Assembly (NCBI RefSeq): GCF_900100075.1
Contig: NZ_FNEG01000003.1
Coordinates: 186,001 to 250,000, forward strand
Direction of reading: 5' to 3'
Source of the DNA: Chryseobacterium jejuense
GTDB lineage: Bacteria; Bacteroidota; Bacteroidia; Flavobacteriales; Weeksellaceae
Length of the DNA stretch: 64,000 nt
Part shown: positions 43,226 to 52,078 of the stretch, in pieces
Position numbering within the stretch: position 1 is the first letter of the stretch
Layout of the letters: the number at the start of each line of letters is the position of its first letter
The notes under the pieces: model-generated
Seen by the model: only the letters and a program-made list of their open reading frames with translations
Database searches by the model: none
What the model was told of the DNA's origin: nothing
Translations under genes and position numbers: made by a program

Positions 43226-43783
43226 TTATGAATTTAAAGCTTTGCTCAATTTTATAGCATCCTGGTTGTTAGGATCGTATTTCAATGATTTTGCAATATG
43301 TTCTTTTGCCTTATTCGGATCAGTTTGCTGTTCTGAGAAGGCAATATAGAAGTAAGCATAGGCCAGATTTTTCTTATTCTGCTCTACTTCTTCCGGTTTT
43401 ACAGCGGCAACATACTTTTCATAGGCCATCTTTGCATTGGCATCATCTTTAGCTGACTGATAAGCATAAGCCTGGCTGTAATAAGACGGAGCCCAATCAG
43501 GTAATAAAACGGATATTTTTTTCCAGGTTTCAATTGCATTGGTCCAGTCTGATGCTTCCTGGTAAATAGTGGCCAGTTTAGCTAAGGCTTCCGTATCTTT
43601 TGGATTGGTTTCAATTTGTTTTTTAAGACCTTCAATAGTAGGGTTTTGTTGAGTTGTAGCAGCCTGAGTTGCTGTACTGTTTGCACTGTCCGTTTGAGTG
43701 GTTTGTGCAGTTACAAAACTTGCGCTTCCTACAAGAATTAAACCTGCAAATAGGTTTTTGATGTTAACTTTCGGCATTTTCAT
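43226..43783 (-). CDS. Exported TPR protein
   Basis: 185-residue protein with a signal peptide (LFAGLILVGSASFVTAQ). After a Thr/Gln/Asn-rich linker come about three tetratricopeptide repeats (EALAKLATIYQEASDWTNAIE, PSYYSQAYAYQSAKDDANAK, AYAYFYIAFSEQQTDPNKAK). Probably periplasmic, with a protein-interaction role. The start could also be the ATG at 43777. Monocistronic. Confidence 0.85.
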   Translation of the reverse strand: MKMPKVNIKNLFAGLILVGSASFVTAQTTQTDSANSTATQAATTQQNPTIEGLKKQIETNPKDTEALAKLATIYQEASDWTNAIETWKKISVLLPDWAPSYYSQAYAYQSAKDDANAKMAYEKYVAAVKPEEVEQNKKNLAYAYFYIAFSEQQTDPNKAKEHIAKSLKYDPNNQDAIKLSKALNS

Positions 43784-43907
43784 AATCTTATATTTTATAA
43801 TTCGGATTTCTAAAATTCAATAATAATTCCATAAAAGCTCAAATTTTAGAGGTTTTAAGGTTTTTTAGAAAATATTAACGGGATTCCTGTTTTTTTTAGA
43901 TTAATTT

Positions 43908-43937
43908 TTGATTCGTTGAGGTTAGAACTTATCTTTG
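43908..43937 (+). promoter_or_regulatory. Promoter of pepE
   Basis: TTG (43908-43910), a 19-bp spacer and TATCTTTG (43930-43937), 31 bp before the ATG at 43968. Confidence 0.7.
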
Positions 43938-43967
43938 TAAGTCTATTTTTATAATCAAAATAATCCT

Positions 43968-44660
43968 ATGAATATCATATTAGCTTCTACTTCTACGCTT
44001 TTCGGCGGAGAATATCTGGAATATTTAAGAGCAGAATTAATCCAATTATATGCAGGAATTGACGAAATAGTTTTTGTTCCTTTTGCAAGACCGGGAGGTA
44101 TTTCCCATGATGATTATACGGCAAAAGCCCGTTCTTTTTTCGAAACCATCAACATCAAAGTAAAAGGATTGCATGAGTTTGAAAATAAAACTGAAGCTTT
44201 AAACCAGGCAAAAGGTTTCTTTACCGGCGGTGGCAATACATTTTTATTGGTGAAAACATTACACGAAGAAGGTTTAATGTCTGTGTTAAAAGAAAATGTA
44301 ACCAACGGAAAACCATACCTTGGATGCAGCGCAGGAAGCAATATCGGAGGGCAGAATATGAAAACAACGAACGATATGCCGATTGTATATCCGCCAAGCT
44401 TCGACTGTATGGGATTGGTTCCGTTTAATCTTAATCCACATTATCTTGATCCGAATCCGGATTTAAAACATAACGGAGAAACAAGAGAAACCCGTATCAT
44501 GGAATTTCTTACCCAAAATAATATGAAGGTAGTAGGTCTTAGAGAAGGAAACTGGATCAGAAGAGTTAATGATACTATTACGGTAGAAGGAAGTGAGTTG
44601 ACCAGAATTTTTGAAAAAGGAAAAGAACCTTACGAAATAGTAGCAGGAAGTTCTTTATAA
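43968..44660 (+). CDS. pepE: Dipeptidase E (PepE, S51)
   Basis: 230-residue cytosolic alpha-aspartyl dipeptidase. The nucleophile is Ser121 in GCSAGSN, with FTGGGNTFLLVKTL (83-97) and FNLNPHYLDPNP holding the histidine. Length and order match E. coli PepE. Its last base overlaps the start of the next gene (TAATG), so the two are coupled. Confidence 0.94.
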   Translation: MNIILASTSTLFGGEYLEYLRAELIQLYAGIDEIVFVPFARPGGISHDDYTAKARSFFETINIKVKGLHEFENKTEALNQAKGFFTGGGNTFLLVKTLHEEGLMSVLKENVTNGKPYLGCSAGSNIGGQNMKTTNDMPIVYPPSFDCMGLVPFNLNPHYLDPNPDLKHNGETRETRIMEFLTQNNMKVVGLREGNWIRRVNDTITVEGSELTRIFEKGKEPYEIVAGSSL

Positions 44661-45523
44661 TGAAACAGCAGGACATCAATAGCTTTATAGAACGAAACCT
44701 GAAGAATTTTTCAGTAAACAGTACCGGTTGGAATGATCTGATCGGAAACATGCTCTCTGAATTGGTGGCTGCAGGCTGGAATATGGAACATGATGTTTTT
44801 GGAAAAGAGAAATTCGGGGGACTGCGTTGCTATATTTATTCTGAAAATGAAGAATTGAATGCCAGGCTGAGAAAAATCACCAATAAATATGCCCGACTGT
44901 CTGGAAAGGTCTGTGAGATTTGTGGTCATGAAGGGAAACTCAGAATGATTAATTCGTGGGAAACCACCTTATGCATTCATCATTTTATTGATCAGAAGCC
45001 CATCATGGAAATTGATGAAAATGAGAATATCGTTTATAAACAGAACCCTATTCTGAACATGAAAGATATTGTAAAAGCGGAAGTAGAATTTGATTTGCAA
45101 ACATTGAAACTTTACATTAAAAAGAAGATCAATACTGATGAATATTTCTCTTTTTCCACACAGGAACCGAATTATTATCTGCTTTTAAAGACTGTTCCTC
45201 TACATTTGTTTTCTGAAGATAGGCAGAGCAGAATTTCGGATTTGTTCCAGAATCTAAAAGATTGTGAAGTGTGCGGACATAAAGCACTATATCATAAATC
45301 CTGTTTACGTTGCCATAATGAACCTTGGGGTGCCAGTAAATATCACGAGGAAGATTATGGAGAAAAGCTCGAATATTTAAAAGAATGTCAAATGGATATG
45401 TTCATAGACGAGGATGGCTATGAGGATTATTTTAATTATGATTGTTCTTTTGATAAAATTCCTGGCCATGAAATTCTTTTCACTCTCGATGATCTAGAGG
45501 AATATAAAAAGCTTTTATTTTAA
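44660..45523 (+). CDS. Protein with two zinc-type Cys motifs
   Basis: 287-residue cytosolic protein of unknown function, translationally coupled to pepE. The N-terminus (GWNDLIGNMLSELVAAGW ... KEKFGGLRCYI) recalls a widespread small family with a KEKFGGLRFY motif followed by a Cys pair. Here CEICGHEGKLR ... TLCIHH (about 92-113) and later CEVCGHKALYHKSCLRCH (about 204-221) look like two zinc ribbons. The C-terminal 50 residues are strongly acidic (MDMFIDEDGYEDYF). Function is not predicted. Confidence 0.75.
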   Translation: MKQQDINSFIERNLKNFSVNSTGWNDLIGNMLSELVAAGWNMEHDVFGKEKFGGLRCYIYSENEELNARLRKITNKYARLSGKVCEICGHEGKLRMINSWETTLCIHHFIDQKPIMEIDENENIVYKQNPILNMKDIVKAEVEFDLQTLKLYIKKKINTDEYFSFSTQEPNYYLLLKTVPLHLFSEDRQSRISDLFQNLKDCEVCGHKALYHKSCLRCHNEPWGASKYHEEDYGEKLEYLKECQMDMFIDEDGYEDYFNYDCSFDKIPGHEILFTLDDLEEYKKLLF

Positions 45524-45577
45524 CTATATTTGAGTTAGAATTTTAAATAAAGTAATAGATACAATTTTAAATGACTG

Positions 45578-45670
45578 TCATTCCAACGCAGAAGGATCTC
45601 ATTGGCAACTTAGGTTCTTCATTTGACTTCTGAACTGCGTGCACAAGCTTTCAGTTGGTATTTGGAATGA
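45578..45670. repeat. 93-bp intergenic element with terminal inverted repeats
   Basis: Bounded by TCATTCCAA (45578-45586) and TTGGAATGA (45662-45670). The interior holds CGCAGAAGGATCTCATTGGC and CTGAACTGCGTG. No ORF. It looks like a palindromic dispersed element, and may separate the pepE unit from dacB. Confidence 0.6.
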
Positions 45671-45696
45671 TACGTTTAGTATAAAACAACAATGCA

Positions 45697-47070
45697 ATGA
45701 AAAAAACACTTGCAGTTCTCACTCTTTCTGTACAGATGGTTTCGGCCCAAAATATAGCTCAGAAACTAGACAAAGCAACCAAAGATCTTATGGATTCTTC
45801 AGGTGCGGTTGCCTCCAGTTTATCATTTTATGTGTCAGATGAAAGTGGCAATTTTATATACGAATATCAGGGAAGCAAAGGCCTTTCTACCGCTTCTACT
45901 CAAAAAATATTTACAGCCGCTGCTGCCTTAGAAGCATTAGGGAAAAATTATACCTATACTACCACTTCAAGCTATTCCGGAAGTATATCTGGCGGGAATC
46001 TGAACGGAAACCTCTTCATTAGTTCCAATGGTGATCCTACTCTGGGAAGCTGGCGATATGAAGCCTATAAACCTGAAAGTTTTAAAAAGAAACTGATAGA
46101 AGCTATTAAAAACTCCGGGATTACAAAGATTTCCGGTGATCTGGTGATTGATGATTCTTATTTTGACCATCAGACAATTCCCGGCGGATGGCCGTGGGAT
46201 GATCTTGGAAATTATTATGGTGCAGGAGTTTGGGGAATCAATTGGAGAGAAAACCAATTTGATATCAACATCAATGGAACCGATTTTAAAAGCTTTTCCT
46301 ATCCTTTGGAAAACGTAAAATGGCTGAATGATCTGAAAGCAGGTGGCAGTTCCGATCAAAGTTTAATCTTTACAGCTCCTCATTCCAATGTAGCACTGAT
46401 TAACGGAATGCTTCCGGGAGGAAAAACGGTAACGGTTTCAGGTTCTACACCTAATCCACCTGTACAGCTGGCAACGGAAGTGAAGCAATGGTTAAAAGAA
46501 TCCGGCATTGAACTTTCGGGAAAAGCAATCACCAATTCACAGATTGAGTTAGATGGAAAACAAGCACTGGAAGCTCCTAAAAATAATGTTATTCTTACCT
46601 ACCAATCTCCAACACTCGATAAAATAATCTATTGGTTTTTGAGAAAAAGTGTCAACCTTTATGGGGAAACGCTGATTAAAACCTTAGGAAAAGAGAAAAA
46701 AGGAAATCCAAGTTTTAAAAGTGGAGTAGCATATTTGAAAGAATTCTGGAAATCAAAAGGAATCAATCCGAATATGATAAACTTTGCAGATGGAAGCGGA
46801 CTTTCTCCGCAGAATTATGTGGCGGCAAAAGCTGAAGTGCAGGCACTTTTATATGCCAAAAAACAATCCTGGTTTGAATCGTATTATGATGGCTTCCCGG
46901 TTCAGGACAACGGCATGAAAATGAAAAGCGGAACAATGAGGGATACGAAATCCTTTGCAGGTTACCACACGGCAAAAGATGGGAAAAAATATGTGTTTTC
47001 AATTATTGTCAATAATTATCAGGGGAGTGGAAGTGCAGAACTGCAGAAAATTCTTAACGTTTTAAAATAA
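45697..47070 (+). CDS. dacB: D-alanyl-D-alanine carboxypeptidase/endopeptidase (PBP4)
   Basis: 457-residue periplasmic S13 peptidase that trims peptidoglycan cross-links. The signal peptide ends SAQ. Active-site SxxK is STQK (Ser67, Lys70), the SxN motif is SVN near residue 318, and the KTG-type motif is KSGT (Lys410). The large insert between motifs 1 and 2 (GNLFISSNGDPTLGS, WPWDDLGNYYG) is typical. 6 bp before the kinase gene. Confidence 0.94.
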   Translation: MKKTLAVLTLSVQMVSAQNIAQKLDKATKDLMDSSGAVASSLSFYVSDESGNFIYEYQGSKGLSTASTQKIFTAAAALEALGKNYTYTTTSSYSGSISGGNLNGNLFISSNGDPTLGSWRYEAYKPESFKKKLIEAIKNSGITKISGDLVIDDSYFDHQTIPGGWPWDDLGNYYGAGVWGINWRENQFDININGTDFKSFSYPLENVKWLNDLKAGGSSDQSLIFTAPHSNVALINGMLPGGKTVTVSGSTPNPPVQLATEVKQWLKESGIELSGKAITNSQIELDGKQALEAPKNNVILTYQSPTLDKIIYWFLRKSVNLYGETLIKTLGKEKKGNPSFKSGVAYLKEFWKSKGINPNMINFADGSGLSPQNYVAAKAEVQALLYAKKQSWFESYYDGFPVQDNGMKMKSGTMRDTKSFAGYHTAKDGKKYVFSIIVNNYQGSGSAELQKILNVLK

Positions 47071-47076
47071 TTAACT

Positions 47077-48243
47077 TTGAGGAAATCCATATTAACCAGA
47101 CTGAATAACTGGATCATTTTTGTTGTCATGACTACCTTGGTAATTGCCATTGTAGTGTCTTCTACAACATTAATTAATTTCCTGAGAAAAGAGGAGATTA
47201 AAAGGATAAATTTACTTTCCAAGGCTATCAGAATACAGCAGGAAGTAAAAAGTCCTGATACTGATGTTCTGGATCTGTTACCTGAGATTCTTAATATTAA
47301 TAATACCATTCCGTTTATTGTGACGGATAAATATAAAAATCCTATCCTTGAGTTGGGATATTATCGTAATATTCCTGAAAGTACAATCAAGAATCCAGAA
47401 AAGCTTCATAATCTGATTATGAATATGGAGAAAAACTACGACCCGATTGAAATTAAAGTTCCGGATGGGAATAATCAGTTTGTATATTATGATAATTCAC
47501 GATTGCTGAATAATCTGAGGTATTCACCTTATATTTTAGGATTGTTTATTCTGTTGTATTTCGGATTTACTTTCTGGTTTTTTAAGACCATAAAAAAAAC
47601 AGATGAAGGCTATCTGTGGGCAGGTCTGGCTAAAGAAACCGCGCATCAGATCGGGACTCCTTTATCCTCAATGATCGGCTGGATGGAAATCATGAAGATG
47701 GAAAATCCGGATTCTGAAGGGGTACATGAGATAGAAAAAGATATTGAAAGGCTAAGAACCATTTCTGAACGTTTTTCAAAAATAGGTTCCGTTCCTGAAC
47801 TGAATGATATGAATTTCAACGAAATGATTCAGGAAAATTATGACTATTTAAAAACAAGAATTTCAAGAAAAGTTGATTTTACGCTTCACCTTCCTGCTTA
47901 TAAAGTATTAGTTCCCCATAATAAAATCCTGATGAGCTGGGTAATTGAAAACCTTGTGAAAAATGCTGTGGATGCCATGAAAGGAGAAGGTGCCATCGTG
48001 ATGTCGGTTTTTGAAAGAAATAAAAATATTCTGATAGAAGTCAAAGACAATGGCAGCGGAATGACGAGTCAACAGGCAAGAAATGCTTTTAAACCTGGAT
48101 ATTCAACCAAGAAAAGAGGTTGGGGACTGGGATTGTCATTAGCTCAGAGAGTTATTCACGAATATCATAATGGAGATATTAAGATTTCCCAGACAGAGGT
48201 TGGAAAAGGAACTACATTCAGAATTACGATAAGAAAGGTATAG
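47077..48243 (+). CDS. Membrane sensor histidine kinase
   Basis: 388-residue kinase: one TM near the N-terminus (IIFVVMTTLVIAIVV), a sensor region of about 110 residues, a second TM (ILGLFILLYFGFTFWFF), then the dimerisation helix with His190 (KETAHQIGTPLSS), N box (VIENLVKNAVDAM), G1 (VKDNGSGM) and G2 (RGWGLGLSLAQRV). The start is a TTG at 47077; the first internal ATG (47128) would cut into the first TM. No response regulator is adjacent. It follows dacB by 6 bp, so cell-wall sensing is a reasonable inference. Confidence 0.88.
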   Translation: MRKSILTRLNNWIIFVVMTTLVIAIVVSSTTLINFLRKEEIKRINLLSKAIRIQQEVKSPDTDVLDLLPEILNINNTIPFIVTDKYKNPILELGYYRNIPESTIKNPEKLHNLIMNMEKNYDPIEIKVPDGNNQFVYYDNSRLLNNLRYSPYILGLFILLYFGFTFWFFKTIKKTDEGYLWAGLAKETAHQIGTPLSSMIGWMEIMKMENPDSEGVHEIEKDIERLRTISERFSKIGSVPELNDMNFNEMIQENYDYLKTRISRKVDFTLHLPAYKVLVPHNKILMSWVIENLVKNAVDAMKGEGAIVMSVFERNKNILIEVKDNGSGMTSQQARNAFKPGYSTKKRGWGLGLSLAQRVIHEYHNGDIKISQTEVGKGTTFRITIRKV

Positions 48244-48282
48244 AATGATTAAGAAGGCTCTAGCATAACTTCTAAGAAAAAC

Positions 48283-48313
48283 AAAAGCGAGGATATTCTC
48301 CTCGCTTTTCTAT
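48283..48313. terminator. Bidirectional terminator
   Basis: 11-bp stem AAAAGCGAGGA / TCCTCGCTTTT (48283-48293 / 48299-48309) between convergent genes. Confidence 0.87.
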
Positions 48314-50170
48314 TTATTTTTTACCTGTCAGCCATTGAGTCTGCAGTTTCATTTCTTCCGGCGTTGGATTGGCTTTAAACTGAAGCGTTTCCATACTTAA
48401 TTTATCCAGAATAGCTTTTCCTTTAAGAGTCATTTTTTCCTTCTTACCTGCATTATCTCTTAAAATAGTTACGGTAACATCCTGTCCTTCTTTAATCGTT
48501 TTGGTATATCCGATAAGTTCCTGGATTTTTTGAATGTCAATAGTCTTTCCATCCAGAGCAAGTATCTGATCGGTAATTTTAAATCCTATGCTTTTGGCAA
48601 ATGGAGATAAGGCAGAATTTTCATCAAAAGCCAGAGCTTTGTTCTTGTCATCATAACCTGTCTGATTCGGATCTTTAATGAACCAGAAAATAGGTGGCGT
48701 TTCCTGTTTGCGAACTTCCACACCTACCATCTTCAGATATTCAGCATAAGGAGTAGGCTGGCTTCCTGCAATGTATTTATTATAGAAATCTTTTACCTGA
48801 GAATAACCTGTTACTGTTACCAATTCATCAATCAGTTTATCATCTTTGAACGGTTTGTTTTCCCCGAATCTTTGAGATAATTTTCGGATCATATCGCGGT
48901 AACCCATTTCTCCATTGGAAAGCTTTCTCAGTTCAATATCCATGCACATGGCCAGAAGAGCTCCTTTTTCATACACGTTTCTGTATTGATCCTTATATTG
49001 ATCTTGTAATACATTTTTACTCATTACCGTAAATGGCATGGTATCATTGTAATTCTTGGAGTTGGTGATCTTTTCTCCGATTCTTTTAAGAAATTCGTCT
49101 TTGTTGATAAGACCTTCCTGAATCTGGAATAAGTTGGCAAAATATTCAGTTCCTCCTTCATACATCCATAGATGCTGAGACATTTTCGGATCTGCATAAT
49201 TAAAGTAATGGATCTCCTCAGAATGCGTTTTCAAAGGATTAACCGTGTGGAAGAATTCATGAGAAACCACATCTGTAATAGTTTGGTCAATAGCATCCTT
49301 AGGCATGGCTTCAGGAAGAACTACGCTTGTAGACTCATGATGTTCTAACGCTCCAAAACCTTTTACCATAGGACCATCACCACCAGACAGATAAAGCATG
49401 ATAGCATACTTTTTATTGGTATTCATATCCCCAAGGAATTTCTTTTGAGCCACAACCATTTTTTCAAGATTGTCCTTGAAGTCTGTAGCTTTATATTTTC
49501 CGGTTGGGGAGTAAACTCCCAAAACAAGATCCATTCCGCCAGCATTGAAGGTGATATAATCCGGTTTAGTATACATGAGTGGAGAATCCGTCACCTTTGC
49601 ATAATTGGCAAGCGTATAAGTATCTGTAGATTCAGATTTGTCCTGATCTACCAATGCTGTTGTTCCGTAGAAATCAGTTGGTTTTTGAATAACAAGCTGA
49701 TAAGGTACATCCTGCATATTTTCTATATAGCCAATGAAACCGTGGGTATTAATCATATAGACTTTTCCTGCTTCAATATCAGTTCCTGATGGGGAAAATA
49801 CGGCTTTATGTTTTGAAGTATTCATTTCTTCATCAAAACTATCATTTACAAGATAAGAGATCTTGCTAAGGTTTTGCGCGTTTTTCAATGAATAGCTGTT
49901 ATCATTAACTTTTGTGAAGGCCAATTCCTTTCCTTTGTTGTCATAAAACTTTATGCCCTCTACAAACCTTCCATAATCATCTACAGAATAAGTTCCCGGA
50001 ACCGTTTTTGGAAAATGAAATTTGATATCTCCCGATTTCATTTTCGGAAACTCCATTGTAACGGCTACTTTATCATCTTTTACATTAACGAGGTCAATAG
50101 TGGTTTTTATAGATTGGGCATTCGCTAAAAAAGCGGCAAAGAGGCCTAAGCTAAGTGCTGTTTTTCTCAT
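48314..50170 (-). CDS. M61-family metallopeptidase with PDZ domain
   Basis: 618-residue exported gluzincin. The signal peptide ends FLANAQ. Zinc motif HEFFH (His304, His308) with Glu338 in YEGGTEYF. An N-terminal beta domain (YSVDDYGRFVEGIKFYD) matches the M61 type, and a C-terminal PDZ follows (IGFKITDQILALDGK, GYTKTIKEGQDVTVTILRD). Probably a periplasmic or surface aminopeptidase. Next to an M1 peptidase on the same strand. Confidence 0.92.
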   Translation of the reverse strand: MRKTALSLGLFAAFLANAQSIKTTIDLVNVKDDKVAVTMEFPKMKSGDIKFHFPKTVPGTYSVDDYGRFVEGIKFYDNKGKELAFTKVNDNSYSLKNAQNLSKISYLVNDSFDEEMNTSKHKAVFSPSGTDIEAGKVYMINTHGFIGYIENMQDVPYQLVIQKPTDFYGTTALVDQDKSESTDTYTLANYAKVTDSPLMYTKPDYITFNAGGMDLVLGVYSPTGKYKATDFKDNLEKMVVAQKKFLGDMNTNKKYAIMLYLSGGDGPMVKGFGALEHHESTSVVLPEAMPKDAIDQTITDVVSHEFFHTVNPLKTHSEEIHYFNYADPKMSQHLWMYEGGTEYFANLFQIQEGLINKDEFLKRIGEKITNSKNYNDTMPFTVMSKNVLQDQYKDQYRNVYEKGALLAMCMDIELRKLSNGEMGYRDMIRKLSQRFGENKPFKDDKLIDELVTVTGYSQVKDFYNKYIAGSQPTPYAEYLKMVGVEVRKQETPPIFWFIKDPNQTGYDDKNKALAFDENSALSPFAKSIGFKITDQILALDGKTIDIQKIQELIGYTKTIKEGQDVTVTILRDNAGKKEKMTLKGKAILDKLSMETLQFKANPTPEEMKLQTQWLTGKK

Positions 50171-50262
50171 TAGGTTTAAATTTATAGTTAAATAGTTGCT
50201 TATTTTTCCATTTTGTTACGGAATGAAGTATTAAACTTTTCTTAAAAATTTTAAATAAAAGC

Positions 50263-50302
50263 AAAAAGGCAAACCTGCTGATCTGCAAATTTGCCTTTTT
50301 TT
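50263..50302 (-). terminator. Terminator after the M1 peptidase gene
   Basis: Stem AAGGCAAA / TTTGCCTT (50266-50273 / 50290-50297) with A and T runs, at the 3' end of the minus-strand gene. Confidence 0.8.
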
Positions 50303-50303
50303 C

Positions 50304-51935
50304 TTACTGTACACTTAAATAATTAATATAGTAATTTTTGTTCAGTTCAACAGGAGTGCTTTTCTTAAGCTTTACTGTCTGCCATTCTTCAGTTGGGTTT
50401 ATCGTCTGATCTCCGTTGATAATGATCGGAAGTTTCAAGTTTTTCACAACATTCGTGTATCTGAATTTCAAAGTGTCTCCATTTTGAGTATATTCAAGAG
50501 TAGGGATCTTAATAGTTCTCAGATATTGATCAAAAACAGTGGAGAAATCAATCCCTGATTTTGATGAAATATAATCTTCAATCTGTTTTGTAGTAACCGT
50601 TTGATGATAGAAATCCTTGCCTAATCCTCTTAAAATCTGTCTGAATTTTTCATCATTATTAATTACCTGTCTTATTGTGTGAATCATGTTGGCTCCTTTC
50701 GGATACATATCTCCGCTGCCTTCGTTTCTTACTCCATATTTTCCGATAATAGGGATGTCATTTTTTATTCCTTTTCGGATACCTTGAGCATAGATTTCAG
50801 CAGATTTTTTGTCCATATATTTTTCCGTGAAAAGAGTCTCGGAATAATTGGTGAAACTTTCATGAATCCACATATCAGCCTGGTCTTTTGCTGTAATATT
50901 ATTGGCAAACCATTCATGGCCGCTTTCATGAATAATAATAAAATCCCAGTTTAACCCAACTCCTGTCCCTGAAAGATCTCTGCCAAGATAGCCGTTCTGA
51001 TATTTGTTTCCATAAGCTACATTACTCTGATGTTCCATGCCAAGATGAGGAGATTCTACAAGTTTGTATGAATCTTCATAAAACGGATACGGACCAAACC
51101 AGTATTCAAATGCGGAGAGCATAGGTTTTACCTGTTGAAACTGTTTTTTTGCCTTATCCAGATTATAGTCTATTACCCAATAATCCAGATCTAGTTTTCC
51201 TTTTTCACCCTCAAATATATCTTTAAAATTTACATATTTTCCTATACTTGGGATAATGGAGTAGGCGTTAATAGGGTTTTTAACCTCCCAGGTATAAGTA
51301 GTTTTATTGCCAGTTATTTTTTTATCAGTTAGTCTTCCGTTACCCACACCTACTAAGTCATTAGGAGTTATAATTTTCATAATGATTCCGTTATCAGGTT
51401 CGTCGCTCCAGATATCTTTGGTAGGAAGCCATATGGAAGCTCCTATTCCTTCGTCAGCAGCAGTCATCCATGGATTCCCTTTTTCATCTTTAGTGAAAAC
51501 CCATCCGCCATCCCAAGGAGCATTCTTTGCAATCTGAGGATTTCCGGAATAGTCAACATCAATCGTATATTTTTCACCCTTTTTAAACTTTTTCTTAGTA
51601 GTGATAAATATAAAATCACCATCCTGTTTAGAGCTGGCAATAGGAAAGCTAGCTGTAATTTTTCCAGCTTTCATCGGCTGCTGAAGATCAATCTGAAATA
51701 TAGGATTAGTGACATCCTTTATAATCTCAAGGCTGATCCTGTTGGTTCCTTTAATGCTTTTCTGCTCAAAATCAGGTTCTACGGAAAGATTATATTTCTT
51801 AACATCCCAAAAATCTCTGAATGGGGTATTGGAACCTTTCAATGTATCTTGTTTGGTATAAACCTTATCTTTTTCAAAGAACTGCCCGAAAGCAAGCCCT
51901 GAAACCAATAAAATGGTGTATGACAACTTTTTCAT
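50304..51935 (-). CDS. M1-family metallopeptidase
   Basis: 543-residue exported aminopeptidase-type gluzincin. A short signal peptide (YTILLVSGLAFGQ) precedes the N-terminal beta domain; the GMEHQSN block plays the part of GxMEN. Zinc motif HESGHEW (His336, His340) with Glu359 in WIHESFTNY, at the expected HExxH-x18-E spacing. The C-terminus lacks the ERAP-like helical domain, common in Bacteroidota M1 proteins. The promoter on the minus strand is at 51960-51967. Confidence 0.93.
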   Translation of the reverse strand: MKKLSYTILLVSGLAFGQFFEKDKVYTKQDTLKGSNTPFRDFWDVKKYNLSVEPDFEQKSIKGTNRISLEIIKDVTNPIFQIDLQQPMKAGKITASFPIASSKQDGDFIFITTKKKFKKGEKYTIDVDYSGNPQIAKNAPWDGGWVFTKDEKGNPWMTAADEGIGASIWLPTKDIWSDEPDNGIIMKIITPNDLVGVGNGRLTDKKITGNKTTYTWEVKNPINAYSIIPSIGKYVNFKDIFEGEKGKLDLDYWVIDYNLDKAKKQFQQVKPMLSAFEYWFGPYPFYEDSYKLVESPHLGMEHQSNVAYGNKYQNGYLGRDLSGTGVGLNWDFIIIHESGHEWFANNITAKDQADMWIHESFTNYSETLFTEKYMDKKSAEIYAQGIRKGIKNDIPIIGKYGVRNEGSGDMYPKGANMIHTIRQVINNDEKFRQILRGLGKDFYHQTVTTKQIEDYISSKSGIDFSTVFDQYLRTIKIPTLEYTQNGDTLKFRYTNVVKNLKLPIIINGDQTINPTEEWQTVKLKKSTPVELNKNYYINYLSVQ

Positions 51936-51959
51936 GTAAAATTAAATTAATAATCTTTT

Positions 51960-51967
51960 CAAAAGTA
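51960..51967 (-). promoter_or_regulatory. -7 element of the M1 peptidase gene
   Basis: On the minus strand TACTTTTG, a full TAnnTTTG match, 24 bp before the ATG at 51935. Confidence 0.55.
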
Positions 51968-52032
51968 TAAAATTAAATTAACAGCCGGATGAAGATAATA
52001 TGAAAATACCGGCTAAATTTTCTTAGATGTAT

Positions 52033-52056
52033 AAAAAAAACCCGGCTAATGCCGGG
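52033..52056 (-). terminator. Terminator of the reprolysin-like gene
   Basis: Stem CCCGGC / GCCGGG with an eight-base A run that reads as T on the minus strand. Confidence 0.8.
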
Positions 52057-52078
52057 CTGTAATATAAAAAGGGAATTT

